Assembly: GCF_043195135.1 (NCBI RefSeq)
Contig: NZ_JBAFWP010000005.1
Source: NCEH01 sp043195135
GTDB lineage: Bacteria > Pseudomonadota > Alphaproteobacteria > Rhizobiales > Xanthobacteraceae
Strand: one strand, 5' to 3'
DNA: 64,000 bases
The notes under the pieces were generated by a model. That model saw only the letters and a program-made list of their open reading frames with translations. It was not told the origin of the DNA and made no database searches. This document shows, in pieces, positions 1-7,716 of the stretch. A program made the position numbers and the translations under genes. Numbering within the stretch: the first letter of the stretch is position 1; every line of letters begins with the position of its first letter.

Positions 1-248
1 CGGTTCTGCGCATAGCGCTGCGTGGCCGCATCCGCCGCCGCGCGGGCGCCGGGCAGGTCGAGAAAGCAGAAGGCCTGGATGACGGGATCGAGCCGCTCGA
101 TGCGCTCCAGGCTCTCCTCAAGAAGGTGGCGCGGGGTGGAGCGCCCGGCGAGGAATTCGGCCCGCGCCGCGAGGAATGTGGGAAGCCGGCGATCGGGATC
201 ATAGCCACCGGGGGAAGCGCCCGCGTTGCGGACCGCGATCTTCGCCAT
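1..248 (-). CDS. Amidase (amidase signature family), N-terminal part, truncated by window edge
   Basis: The first 82 codons of a gene read leftwards from an ATG at 246-248 and stay open to the window edge. The visible protein has the FLAARAEFLAG...TPRHLLEESLERIERLDPVIQAF pattern, split here by a few residues. This is the usual start of amidase-signature hydrolases such as GatA-like and allophanate-hydrolase-like amidases, where the enzyme opens with a helix pair before the catalytic Ser-Ser-Lys region. The catalytic part lies outside the window. It is divergent from the hydantoinase-type operon that starts at 460, which fits a shared role in amide or ureide breakdown. The substrate cannot be told from this fragment. 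Confidence 0.75.
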   Translation of the reverse strand, partial: MAKIAVRNAGASPGGYDPDRRLPTFLAARAEFLAGRSTPRHLLEESLERIERLDPVIQAFCFLDLPGARAAADAATQRYAQN

Positions 249-305
249 GCCTCGTCCTCGCCCTCATCCTCCCCCGCCGCATGCGTGCGCCGGCGGGTGG
301 GTTTC

Positions 306-320
306 GTCCATAGTATGGAC
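306..320. promoter_or_regulatory. Perfect 15-bp palindrome, candidate operator
   Basis: GTCCATAGTATGGAC is a perfect odd palindrome with 7-bp arms around G313. It lies in the 211-bp gap between the divergent amidase and dihydropyrimidinase genes and overlaps the -35 box of the promoter at 316-345. That position suits a repressor or dual regulator of both directions. No regulator gene lies next to it in the window. Confidence 0.45.
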
Positions 321-345
321 AAGTGTCAACAGTAGGCAATATGAT
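316..345 (+). promoter_or_regulatory. Sigma-70-like promoter for the hydantoinase-type operon
   Basis: A TGGACA -35 box (316-321) and a TATGAT -10 box (340-345) are separated by 18 bp, in an AT-rich island of otherwise GC-rich DNA, 115 bp before the ATG at 460. It is predicted by eye only. Confidence 0.4.
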
Positions 346-459
346 CGGACCATGGCTTTCGCCTCGGCCGGGCGCGCGGCGTCCGCCGCCGCGCAGCGAT
401 GTCATCCGGCGAAGTCCTCCAGAGCCCGCACCCGACCCGCCCCCTCAGGACACGATCCC

Positions 460-1953
460 ATGGCCGCCGCATTCGATCTCGTGGTCCGCAACGGCACGGT
501 GGTGACCGAAGCGGGCCTCTCCCGCTGCGATGTCGGCATCGCGAACGGCATCATCACGGCGCTGGGGCTGGAACTGGGGCCCGGCGCGCGCGAGCTGGAT
601 GCGACGGCGCGTCTGGTCCTGCCCGGCGGCATCGATGCCCATTGCCACATCGAGCAGGTCTCCTCCTACGGCCTCATGGGGGCGGACGATTTCTTCGCGG
701 CCTCCCGCGCCGCGGCGTTCGGCGGCACCACCACCATCGTGCCGTTCGCGGCCCAGCATCGCGGCCAGCGCCTGCCCGACGTGTTCGCCGATTATCACCG
801 CCGCGCGCGGGAAAAATCGATCCTCGATTATTCCTTCCACGCCCTCATCAGCGATCCCACCGAGGACTTGCTGAACGATCACCTGCCGCGCCTGATCGCC
901 GAGGGCATCACCTCCATCAAATTGTTCACGGCCTATGATCTCATCGCGGTGAGCGACGAACAGATCCTGGACCTGCTCAGCGTGTGCCGGGAGCATGGCG
1001 CCATGGCCATGGTGCATGCCGAGAACAACGGCATGATCAAATGGATGGCGAAGAAGCTGATCGCCGGCGGCTTCACCGCGCCCAAATACCACGCCATGAG
1101 CCATCCCCGCTTGGCCGAGGTCGAGGCGGTGCGGCGCTGCATCGCGCTGGCGACCCTGGCGGACGCGCCGCTGCTCATCGTCCATGTCTCCACGGTGGAA
1201 GCGCTCGCCGCCATCCGCGCCGCGCGGGCCGAGGGGCGGGCCATCTTCGGCGAAACCTGCCCGCAATATCTGCTGCTGAGCGCGGCCGATCTCGACCTGC
1301 CGGGCTATGAAGGGGCGAAATTCTGCTTCAGCCCGCCGCCGCGCGGCCCGGTGGAGCAGGAGGCGCTTTGGGCGGGGCTCGCGGACGGCACGCTGCAAAT
1401 CTATTCCTCCGACCATGCCCCCTATCGCATGGACGAGACCGGCAAGTTCGCCCGCAGCGCGACCCCCACCTTCAAGGACATCGCCAACGGCATTCCGGGC
1501 ATCGAGGTGCGCCTTCCCCTGCTGTTCTCGGAAGGGGTGAACGGCGGGCGGATCGACCTTCCCCGCTTCGTCGCGCTCAGCGCCACCAATGCGGCGAAAC
1601 TCTACGGCCTGTTCCCCCGCAAGGGCACGATCGCGGTCGGCTCCGACGCGGATCTCGCGCTGTGGGACCCGGACCGCCGCGTCACCCTGCGCGCCGCCGA
1701 CCTGCACGACACCGTGGGCTACACCCCGTTCGAAGGCCGGGAGGTGACGGGCTGGCCGACCACAATCGTGCGGCGCGGCGATGTGATCGTCGACGACGGC
1801 GTGCTCAACGCCGCGCCCGGCTCCGGCCGCTTCATTGCCCGCGCCGCCTCCGGCCGGGCCGCCGGCACGCCGCCACCGGTGCCGGAGACCGACACCGCGA
1901 CGAATTTCGGCGCCGCTCTCTTTGCCGCACGCGCCCCGGCCGGGAGGGCCTGA
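460..1953 (+). CDS. Dihydropyrimidinase / D-hydantoinase family amidohydrolase
   Basis: This 497-aa cyclic-amide hydrolase opens dihydropyrimidine or hydantoin rings to N-carbamoyl amino acids. All metal-site elements of the family are visible: HxH in DAHCHIEQ (H61, H63), the lysine normally carbamylated in ITSIKLFTAYD (K154), H186 in MVHAENN, H242 in IVHVST and D318 in SSDHAPY. The ATG at 460 is chosen because homology starts directly there (FDLVVRNGTVV); the reading frame is open further upstream but that part looks non-coding. The stop is 4 bp before the racemase gene. With the next two genes it forms a hydantoinase-racemase-carbamoylase set, known elsewhere to turn 5-substituted hydantoins into amino acids. 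Dihydropyrimidine or allantoin-like substrates remain possible. Confidence 0.9.
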   Translation: MAAAFDLVVRNGTVVTEAGLSRCDVGIANGIITALGLELGPGARELDATARLVLPGGIDAHCHIEQVSSYGLMGADDFFAASRAAAFGGTTTIVPFAAQHRGQRLPDVFADYHRRAREKSILDYSFHALISDPTEDLLNDHLPRLIAEGITSIKLFTAYDLIAVSDEQILDLLSVCREHGAMAMVHAENNGMIKWMAKKLIAGGFTAPKYHAMSHPRLAEVEAVRRCIALATLADAPLLIVHVSTVEALAAIRAARAEGRAIFGETCPQYLLLSAADLDLPGYEGAKFCFSPPPRGPVEQEALWAGLADGTLQIYSSDHAPYRMDETGKFARSATPTFKDIANGIPGIEVRLPLLFSEGVNGGRIDLPRFVALSATNAAKLYGLFPRKGTIAVGSDADLALWDPDRRVTLRAADLHDTVGYTPFEGREVTGWPTTIVRRGDVIVDDGVLNAAPGSGRFIARAASGRAAGTPPPVPETDTATNFGAALFAARAPAGRA

Positions 1954-1957
1954 GACC

Positions 1958-2623
1958 ATGGCGGATGCAGCCGCGAACCGGATCCTGGTGATCAATCCCA
2001 ACAGCAATGCCGCCGTCACGGCGGAGATCGCGGCGGCGGTCGGCGACCTTGCGTTCCCCGGCGGGCCGGCGATCCAATGCGTGACGCTCCACGAGGGGCC
2101 GCCCGGCGTCGAGACCCAAGGCGACGTGGAGCATGCGACGGGCCTCGTGCTCGACCATATCGGCCGCGAACCGGCGAGCGCCTATGTGATCGCCTGCTAC
2201 AGCGACCCGGGCCTCATCGCCGCGCGCGAACTCACCGCGCGCCCGGTGCTCGGTATCGGCGAAGCGGGAACCTTCGCCGCCATGATGCGCGGCGACCGGT
2301 TCGGCGTGATCGCCATATTGGACGCCTCCGTGCGGCGCCAGCAGCGGCAGGCGCGCCTGCTCGGCGTGTCGCAGCGCTATGCCGGCAGCAAGGCGATCGG
2401 CCTCTCCGTCGCGGAACTCGCCGACCACGGGCGCACCCGCGAGCGCATGATCGCGGCCGGTGCCTTCCTGCGCGATACGCAGCAGGCGGACGTGCTCATC
2501 CTCGGCTGCGCCGGCATGGCGCGCCATCGCGCGGCGCTGGAAGACGCGCTCGGCCTTCCCGTCATCGAACCCTCGCGCGCCGCCACCGCCATGGCCCTCG
2601 CCCTGGCGCGGCTGGCGGAATGA
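1958..2623 (+). CDS. Asp/Glu/hydantoin racemase family protein
   Basis: A 221-aa protein starting ILVINPNSN, the family signature, with the two cysteine regions of this superfamily visible as VIACYSDPGL (about residue 88) and LILGCAGM (about residue 187). In hydantoin racemase two cysteines act as acid and base to interconvert D- and L-5-substituted hydantoins. The ATG at 1958 follows the dihydropyrimidinase stop by 4 bp, and the gene's own stop overlaps the next start codon, so the three genes should be translationally coupled. Aspartate or allantoin racemase activity is an alternative, but the neighbouring genes favour hydantoins. Confidence 0.85.
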   Translation: MADAAANRILVINPNSNAAVTAEIAAAVGDLAFPGGPAIQCVTLHEGPPGVETQGDVEHATGLVLDHIGREPASAYVIACYSDPGLIAARELTARPVLGIGEAGTFAAMMRGDRFGVIAILDASVRRQQRQARLLGVSQRYAGSKAIGLSVAELADHGRTRERMIAAGAFLRDTQQADVLILGCAGMARHRAALEDALGLPVIEPSRAATAMALALARLAE

Positions 2624-3999
2624 GACCGCCTCCCATGACCTCGCACCTTAAGACCTCGCCGCAGACGACAGCGCGCCGCAAGACATCGCCCGCCCGGACC
2701 TCGCCGGCCGGATCGCGACCCGCGGCCGAGGCCCTGATCGCGGCAACCGACGCCCAGCTGGACCTCGCCACGCGGCTGTTCGAGGCCCTGCGAAACGGCA
2801 GCATCGACGCGCCGGGCATCACCCGCGACACCTATGGCGCCGGCGAGAATTTCGCCCATGGCCTGGTGCGCGACCATGCCCTGCGCCTCGGCCTCGATAT
2901 TGCGACCGACGCCGCCGCCAACACCTATATGACCCTGCCGGGCCGCGACCGCGCCGCGCCCCGCATCCTCACCGGCTCGCATCTCGACAGCGTGCCGCAC
3001 GGCGGCAATTTCGACGGCGCGGCCGGCGTGGTGGCCGGGCTGGTGGCGGTGGCGGCCCTGCGGACGCTCGGGCTCACGCCATCCTGCGACATCACCGTGA
3101 TGGGGGTGCGGGCGGAAGAGAGCGTGTGGTTCGAGGTCTCCTATCTCGGCAGCCGCTCCGCGCTCGGCACGCTGCCGCCGGGCGCGCTCGACGCGCGGCG
3201 CATCGATACCGGCCGCACGCTGGCGGACCATCTGGAAGCATGCGGCGGCGATCCGGAACTGCTGCGCGCGGGACACCGGCATCTCGACCCGCGCGCGGTG
3301 CGCGCCTTTCTGGAAGTGCATATCGAACAGGCGCCGAGCCTCGTGGAAGCCGGCCTTCCGCTCGCCATATGCACCGCCATTCCGGGCAATTTCCGCTATC
3401 CCAATGCCCAGATCGCGGGCGAATACGCCCATGTGGGGCTGCCCCGCCGGTTTCGCCGCGATGCCGTCATGGCCGCCAGCGAATTCGCGACGGGGATGGA
3501 TCGGCTCTGGGCGGCGCACGAGGCGGAGGGGCGGCCCATGGCCGTGACGCTCGGGCGCTTCCACACCGACCCAGCGAAGCACGGCCTGACCACGGTGCCC
3601 GGCGCCTTTCATTTCAGCCTCGACGTGCGCGCCTATGACGATGCGCAGCTCGCGGAGCTGGAGCGCGGCATGGGCGATATCATCGCCGACATCGAGCGGC
3701 GGCGCGGCGTGACCTTCCACATGGGGCCGCGGGCGAGCGCCGTGGTGGGCAAGATGGATGCCTCAATCCGCACGCGGCTCACCGAGGGCGCGCGGGCGCT
3801 GGGCATCCCGGCGATGAGCCTCGGCAGCCCCGCCTCGCACGATTCCGCCGCGTTCGCCGCCGCCGGCGTTCCCACCGCCATGATGTTCGTGCGCAACCAG
3901 AACGGCAGCCACAATCCGCACGAGGCCATGGACATGGAGGATTTCATGCGCGCCGCCAGCCTGCTCGCCTGGTGGCTCGCCGAAACCGCCTGCGCCTGA
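2620..3999 (+). CDS. M20-family N-carbamoyl-L-amino acid hydrolase / allantoate amidohydrolase
   Basis: A 459-aa Zn-dependent amidohydrolase. Metal-site motifs are present: TGSHLDSVPHGGNFDG (His and Asp), VRAEES (Glu-Glu) and EVHIEQ (His), with a late SHDSAAF His. The family hydrolyses N-carbamoyl amino acids to amino acid, CO2 and ammonia, the step after the hydantoinase. The start is either the ATG at 2620, overlapping the racemase stop as ATGA, or the ATG at 2635. I use 2620 because of the overlap. The segment after the Glu pair (SVWFEVSYLGSR) departs from the common EEGSRF pattern, so substrate preference may differ. It ends at a perfect hairpin shared with the convergent hydrolase gene. 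Confidence 0.88.
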   Translation: MRPPPMTSHLKTSPQTTARRKTSPARTSPAGSRPAAEALIAATDAQLDLATRLFEALRNGSIDAPGITRDTYGAGENFAHGLVRDHALRLGLDIATDAAANTYMTLPGRDRAAPRILTGSHLDSVPHGGNFDGAAGVVAGLVAVAALRTLGLTPSCDITVMGVRAEESVWFEVSYLGSRSALGTLPPGALDARRIDTGRTLADHLEACGGDPELLRAGHRHLDPRAVRAFLEVHIEQAPSLVEAGLPLAICTAIPGNFRYPNAQIAGEYAHVGLPRRFRRDAVMAASEFATGMDRLWAAHEAEGRPMAVTLGRFHTDPAKHGLTTVPGAFHFSLDVRAYDDAQLAELERGMGDIIADIERRRGVTFHMGPRASAVVGKMDASIRTRLTEGARALGIPAMSLGSPASHDSAAFAAAGVPTAMMFVRNQNGSHNPHEAMDMEDFMRAASLLAWWLAETACA

Positions 4000-4013
4000 G
4001 CGCCCGTCGGGAA

Positions 4014-4037
4014 GGAGAGCCCGAAATCGGGCTCTCC
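4014..4037. terminator. Perfect hairpin between convergent genes
   Basis: Eleven-bp arms (GGAGAGCCCGA / TCGGGCTCTCC) flank a 2-nt loop, 14 bp after the carbamoylase stop and 9 bp before the stop of the convergent hydrolase. There is no T-run, so it may act as a weak bidirectional terminator or as a 3'-end stabiliser. Confidence 0.5.
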
Positions 4038-4045
4038 GGGCGCGC

Positions 4046-4930
4046 TCAGTCCTTCATGCCGGTGATGGAGGCGCTCATGGCACGCGGGTCGCGGGTCGGC
4101 CAACGGCCGCAATCCACCTTGGTGAGGAAGTCGCCGACGAGGCGATTATATTCGTCGGGATCCTCCAGATTGATGGTGTGCCCGCAATTGGGCATCACCG
4201 CCAAGGCGGCCGAGGGAATGTGCTGCTTCATCAGCAGGCCGGGGGCAAGGCAGGGCCAATCCTCGTCGCCGGTGATCACCAGGGTGGGCACGGTCAGCCG
4301 CTTCATCTCCTCCACGAGGGTATAGAGCGAGGGGCGCTCGCGCTGCACGCCCAATTGGGTGTTGGCGGAGCCCAGGGCCGAATGCTCGGCCAGCATCTGC
4401 TTGAATTCGGCAAAGCCGCGCGGGTCCTTGTTCTCGAACTGAACGCGGGTGGGGCCATAGGCATATTTCTCGGCGAAGGCGGGCATGCCGGCGGAGGTGA
4501 TGAAAGCGGCGATGGTGTCGGCCTCGGCCTGGAAGCGGGCGCGCTGCTCCACCTCCGCCCCATAGCCGCACCCGCCGACGCAGAGCGACAGCGCCAGCTG
4601 CGGATGGCGGAAGCCGAAATGCAGGGTGGCGAACCCGCCCATGGAGAGGCCGACCACATGGGCCTGCTTCTCCCCCGTGGCCGCGAGCACGGCGGCGATG
4701 TCGTCGGCGGCGCGGGCCTGGGAATAGGAGCTGGGGTTTTCCGGCACGTCGGAGGGCAGAAAGCCGCGCGCGGCGAAGGCGACGCAGCGATAGCGCTGGC
4801 CGAAATGGCGCATCTGCGGTTCCCAGCTGCGGATATCGCCGGCAAACTCATGGACGAAGATCACCAGCCGGCCGGTGCCGGTTTCCTCGTAATGCAGGCG
4901 CACTCCATCATCTGTCGTCGCGTAGGCCAT
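4046..4930 (-). CDS. Alpha/beta-fold hydrolase (3-oxoadipate enol-lactonase-like)
   Basis: A 294-aa alpha/beta hydrolase. Visible are the VIFVHEFAGD oxyanion region, the nucleophile elbow GLSMGG (Ser), the late acid in VITGDED and the catalytic His in CGHTINLEDPDEYN. The ATG at 4928-4930 has a GGGGA ribosome-binding site 6 nt upstream; an ATG two codons earlier is too close to it. The family includes enol-lactonases, esterases and carbamate or haloacid hydrolases, so the substrate cannot be named. It is convergent with the hydantoin operon and divergent from the arsenic genes, and looks independently transcribed. Confidence 0.85.
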   Translation of the reverse strand: MAYATTDDGVRLHYEETGTGRLVIFVHEFAGDIRSWEPQMRHFGQRYRCVAFAARGFLPSDVPENPSSYSQARAADDIAAVLAATGEKQAHVVGLSMGGFATLHFGFRHPQLALSLCVGGCGYGAEVEQRARFQAEADTIAAFITSAGMPAFAEKYAYGPTRVQFENKDPRGFAEFKQMLAEHSALGSANTQLGVQRERPSLYTLVEEMKRLTVPTLVITGDEDWPCLAPGLLMKQHIPSAALAVMPNCGHTINLEDPDEYNRLVGDFLTKVDCGRWPTRDPRAMSASITGMKD

Positions 4931-5309
4931 GGTCATTCCCCGATTGGATTTGCGCACATCCTCTGCGGGACGCGCCCCGGCGCTGCGATGCGCGGCGGCG
5001 CGCGTCCGCTTGTCGCCCCGGCGGTTCGCGCGCCCGGCGCGGCCGGCCAGGCAGCCGAACGGCTTCAATCTGTATACTGTTTACAATTATCGGCAGCAAG
5101 GCGGCATCCGCCCTCGCACCGGGCGAGCACGGCCGCCCCGGGTGAATTTCGGCTGCCGCGCGAAAACCTCTCGACATTTCCATAGTTCTCGACATATTGC
5201 CGCGATGTGAGCGCGCTTCGCCGCTCCCGCCCCGGAAAGGCGCGCCCGCAACCGCCGCACGGGGGAGCCCACACGGGGGAAAGCGCCGCACGGGCGGGGG
5301 AAAGCGGCG
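4931..5309. other. Divergent intergenic region (379 bp)
   Basis: I see no gene here. An AT-rich patch around 5070-5092 contains a GTATAC core followed by TTTACAATTATC, suitable for the hydrolase promoter. The arsenic-side promoter lies near 5169-5198. The last 90 bp are very GC-rich leader. Confidence 0.5.
5169..5198 (+). promoter_or_regulatory. Candidate ars promoter/operator with direct repeats
   Basis: TCTCGACAT occurs twice, at 5169-5177 and 5187-5195, exactly 18 bp apart. A TCGACA (-35-like) and CATATT (-10-like) pair with a 16-bp spacer is built from these repeats. The arrangement suits an ArsR-type repressor binding over the promoter. The fused ArsR at 5310 is the obvious candidate ligand. 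Confidence 0.4.
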
Positions 5310-6221
5310 ATGCGGGACAAGGACCGGCGAGACGAGATGGACGCGACACGATTGCACGCGGAGGACGCGATCCGCATCTTCGATGCGCTGTCGCAATCGA
5401 CGCGCCTGGAGACCTATCGCCTGCTGTTGCGCTATGCGCCCTATGGCCTGCCGGCGGGCGACATCGCGCGGCTGCTGGCGGTGCCGCACAACACCATGTC
5501 GTCGCACCTCTCCACACTGGAACGGGCGGATCTCGTGACCGCGCGCCGCGAGGGCCGCTCCATCATCTATGCCGCCGACACGCGCCAGAGCGCGCGCATC
5601 TTCTCGCGGCTCATCGAGGAGATGCGCAACGGCGCGCCCACGACGGATCGGGCGCCCGCGTTTCCGCAGGTGCGGCCATCGCCGGGGGATGCGCGGCCGT
5701 ATAGCGTGCTGCTCGTCTGCTCCGGCAATGCGGCGCGCTCGGTGATCGCCGAGGCGGTCCTGAAGCGCGAGGGGCGCGGCCGGTTCCAGGCCTTCTCCGC
5801 CGGCAGCCGGCCGAAGGGAACGCCGCACCCCCTCGCCGTGGGCCTCCTGCAATCGCTCGGCTACGACATCGACGCGCTGCATTCCAAGAGCTGGAACGCG
5901 TTCGCCCAGGCCGACGCCCCGCCCATGGATTTCGTCATCACGGTGTGCGACGCCGCCGCCGGCGAGACATGCCCGGCCTGGCCGGGACATCCCCTGCGGG
6001 CCCATTGGGGTGTTCCCGACCCGACCCTGGTGCACGGCAGCGAGGCCGAGCAGCGCGCCGCGTTCCTCGACACCTATCGCCGGCTCGCCGCCCGCATCAC
6101 CGCCTTCGTCAATCTTCCCATCGCGCGGCTGGACCTTGCGACGCTGAAGGAACGGCTCGCCGAAATCGGCACCATGGAAGGCGCCACGGACTTCACCCTG
6201 ACCGGGCAGGCCGCCGCCTGA
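5310..6221 (+). CDS. ArsR-ArsC fusion: HTH repressor joined to LMW-phosphatase-type arsenate reductase
   Basis: A 303-aa fusion. Residues about 15-105 are a winged-helix ArsR domain (recognition region LLAVPHNTMSSHLSTLERA). Residues about 130-290 are a low-molecular-weight-phosphatase arsenate reductase with the P-loop CSGNAAR (C137 to R143, CX5R) and two further cysteines, C213 and C221, in VCDAAAGETC. It should both repress the ars genes and reduce arsenate. The ArsR half contains no cysteine, so the usual As(III)-binding CxC is missing and sensing must use other residues or the ArsC half. The start at 5310 or at 5337 (MDATRL) cannot be decided. It is the first gene of the ars operon. Confidence 0.88.
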   Translation: MRDKDRRDEMDATRLHAEDAIRIFDALSQSTRLETYRLLLRYAPYGLPAGDIARLLAVPHNTMSSHLSTLERADLVTARREGRSIIYAADTRQSARIFSRLIEEMRNGAPTTDRAPAFPQVRPSPGDARPYSVLLVCSGNAARSVIAEAVLKREGRGRFQAFSAGSRPKGTPHPLAVGLLQSLGYDIDALHSKSWNAFAQADAPPMDFVITVCDAAAGETCPAWPGHPLRAHWGVPDPTLVHGSEAEQRAAFLDTYRRLAARITAFVNLPIARLDLATLKERLAEIGTMEGATDFTLTGQAAA

Positions 6222-6230
6222 GGAGACACC

Positions 6231-6356
6231 ATGAGCGCGGAAACGATTTTCACCGCCTTGTTCCTGTGCACGGACCCGGCGACACGGCCGAGCCCGACCA
6301 GGCGCGACGCCATCGGCAGATCGGGGAATGCGGGCGCGCCCGCGTGGGTGGCCTGA
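6231..6356 (+). CDS. Short ORF (41 aa), possible remnant of a second LMW-type arsC
   Basis: An ATG at 6231 sits 6 nt after a strong GAGGAGA ribosome-binding site, and its TGA overlaps the aquaporin ATG (TGATG), so translation here would couple to the next gene. The peptide begins MSAETIFTALFLCT, which resembles the VLFLCTGNSARS start of phosphatase-type ArsC, then runs into Pro/Arg-rich sequence unlike ArsC. I read it as a decayed arsC 5' end kept as a coupling leader, or as a short leader peptide. Confidence is modest. Confidence 0.4.
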   Translation: MSAETIFTALFLCTDPATRPSPTRRDAIGRSGNAGAPAWVA

Positions 6357-7063
6357 TGTCCGCTTCCCCCCATCCCCTCGCGCGGCGCCTGTTCTCGGAA
6401 GCGCTGGGCACCGCCCTTCTGGTGGCCACGGTGGTCGGCTCCGGCATCATGGCCGACCGATTGTCCGGCGGAAACCTCGCCCTCGCCCTGCTGGGAAACA
6501 CCCTTCCCACCGGCGCCATCCTGGTGGTGCTCATCACCATCCTCGGTCCCATCTCGGGGGCGCATTTCAACCCGGCGGTCAGCCTGGTGTTCGCCGCCCG
6601 CCGGGAAATGCCCTGGGGCGAGGTTGCGCCCTATGTCATCGCCCAATGCCTCGGCGGTATCGCCGGCACCGCCATCGCCCATCTCATGTTCGAGCTGACG
6701 CCGCTGGTGATCGGCCTCAAGGGCCGCAGCGGGCCGTCCCAATGGTTCGCGGAGGCGGTCGCCACCTTCACCCTCGTGCTCACCATCCTCGGCGGCGTGC
6801 GCCATGCGAGGGCGGCGGTGCCGTGGCTGGTGGGCCTCGTCATCACGGCGGCCTATTGGTTCACCGCCTCCACCAGCTTCGCGAACCCGGCGGTGACCCT
6901 GGCGCGCGGCTTGACGGCGACGTTCGCGGGCATCGCCATCGGCGATGTTCCCGGCTTCGTCATCGCCCAGCTGATCGGCGCGGCGGTGGGCGCCGGGGTC
7001 GCCGCCCTCCTGTTTCCGGCGGCCGAGCCCGCGCCGGCGGCCGTCGCCCAACCCGCGGAATAG
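6356..7063 (+). CDS. aqpS: Aquaglyceroporin (MIP family), AqpS-like arsenite channel
   Basis: A 235-aa membrane channel with six hydrophobic segments and both MIP half-helix signatures: HFNPAVSL in the first half and SFANPAVTLARGL in the second. In rhizobia such as Sinorhizobium meliloti, an aquaglyceroporin (AqpS) replaces the ArsB/Acr3 pump and lets arsenite made by ArsC flow out down its gradient. The setting between two arsenate reductases, with no ArsB or Acr3 nearby, supports that role. The start at 6356 overlaps the preceding short ORF by one base. A general water or glycerol channel is the alternative. Confidence 0.85.
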   Translation: MSASPHPLARRLFSEALGTALLVATVVGSGIMADRLSGGNLALALLGNTLPTGAILVVLITILGPISGAHFNPAVSLVFAARREMPWGEVAPYVIAQCLGGIAGTAIAHLMFELTPLVIGLKGRSGPSQWFAEAVATFTLVLTILGGVRHARAAVPWLVGLVITAAYWFTASTSFANPAVTLARGLTATFAGIAIGDVPGFVIAQLIGAAVGAGVAALLFPAAEPAPAAVAQPAE

Positions 7064-7160
7064 GCCGACACCCGCGATCGAAAAGCCCCCGCGCACGCCG
7101 GCACCCGCCCGGCCCGCGATCCCGCCGCACAGGCGTTTTCAGCAGCAACCCGCCGGATGG

Positions 7161-7601
7161 ATGGCCATGAGCGAAAAAATCCCAGTGACCCTTTGGCACA
7201 ATCCCGCCTGCGGGACCTCGCGCAACACCTTGGCGATCATCCGCAATGCCGGGATCGAACCGACCATCGTGGACTATCTCACGACCCCGCCCACGCGCGC
7301 GGAACTGATCGCGGCCATTGCCGCGGCGGGCCTCGACGTGCGCGCGGCGATCCGGCAGAAGGGCACGCCCTATGCCGCGCTCGGGCTCGACGATCCCGCG
7401 CTCAGCGACGATCAGCTGATCGATGCCATGTTGCGGGACCCGATCCTCATCAATCGCCCGTTCGTCTTCACCCCCTGGGGCGTGCGCCTGTCGCGGCCGT
7501 CCGAGACCGTCCTCGACATTCTGCCGCTTCCGCAGAAGGGCCCGCTCGCCAAGGAGGACGGCGCGCCGCTGATCGACGCGCAGGGCCAGCGCGTGCGCTG
7601 A
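7161..7601 (+). CDS. arsC: Arsenate reductase, glutaredoxin-coupled (E. coli ArsC type)
   Basis: A 146-aa thioredoxin-fold ArsC/Spx-family protein. It contains the active-site HNPACGTSRNTL with a single catalytic Cys (C17 counted from the ATG at 7161), the QKGTPYAALGL arginine/lysine region and the INRPFVFTPWGVRLSRP segment carrying substrate arginines. It reduces As(V) to As(III) with glutathione and glutaredoxin. The start may be the second ATG at 7167 (MSEKIPVTLWHN). It is a different family from the ArsC domain of the fusion at 5310, so the operon has two chemically distinct arsenate reductases. A 97-bp gap separates it from the aquaporin. Confidence 0.88.
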   Translation: MAMSEKIPVTLWHNPACGTSRNTLAIIRNAGIEPTIVDYLTTPPTRAELIAAIAAAGLDVRAAIRQKGTPYAALGLDDPALSDDQLIDAMLRDPILINRPFVFTPWGVRLSRPSETVLDILPLPQKGPLAKEDGAPLIDAQGQRVR

Positions 7602-7716
7602 GGGGCCGCATCGTCCTCGACGCATCGCAGGACCGCGCGGACCGCGCGCTCCCCGCGTGCTGGAAACGGGGAAACGCGCGGCCTCTCCTGGTCGCGATGC
7701 GTTCGGCGGCCCCGCC

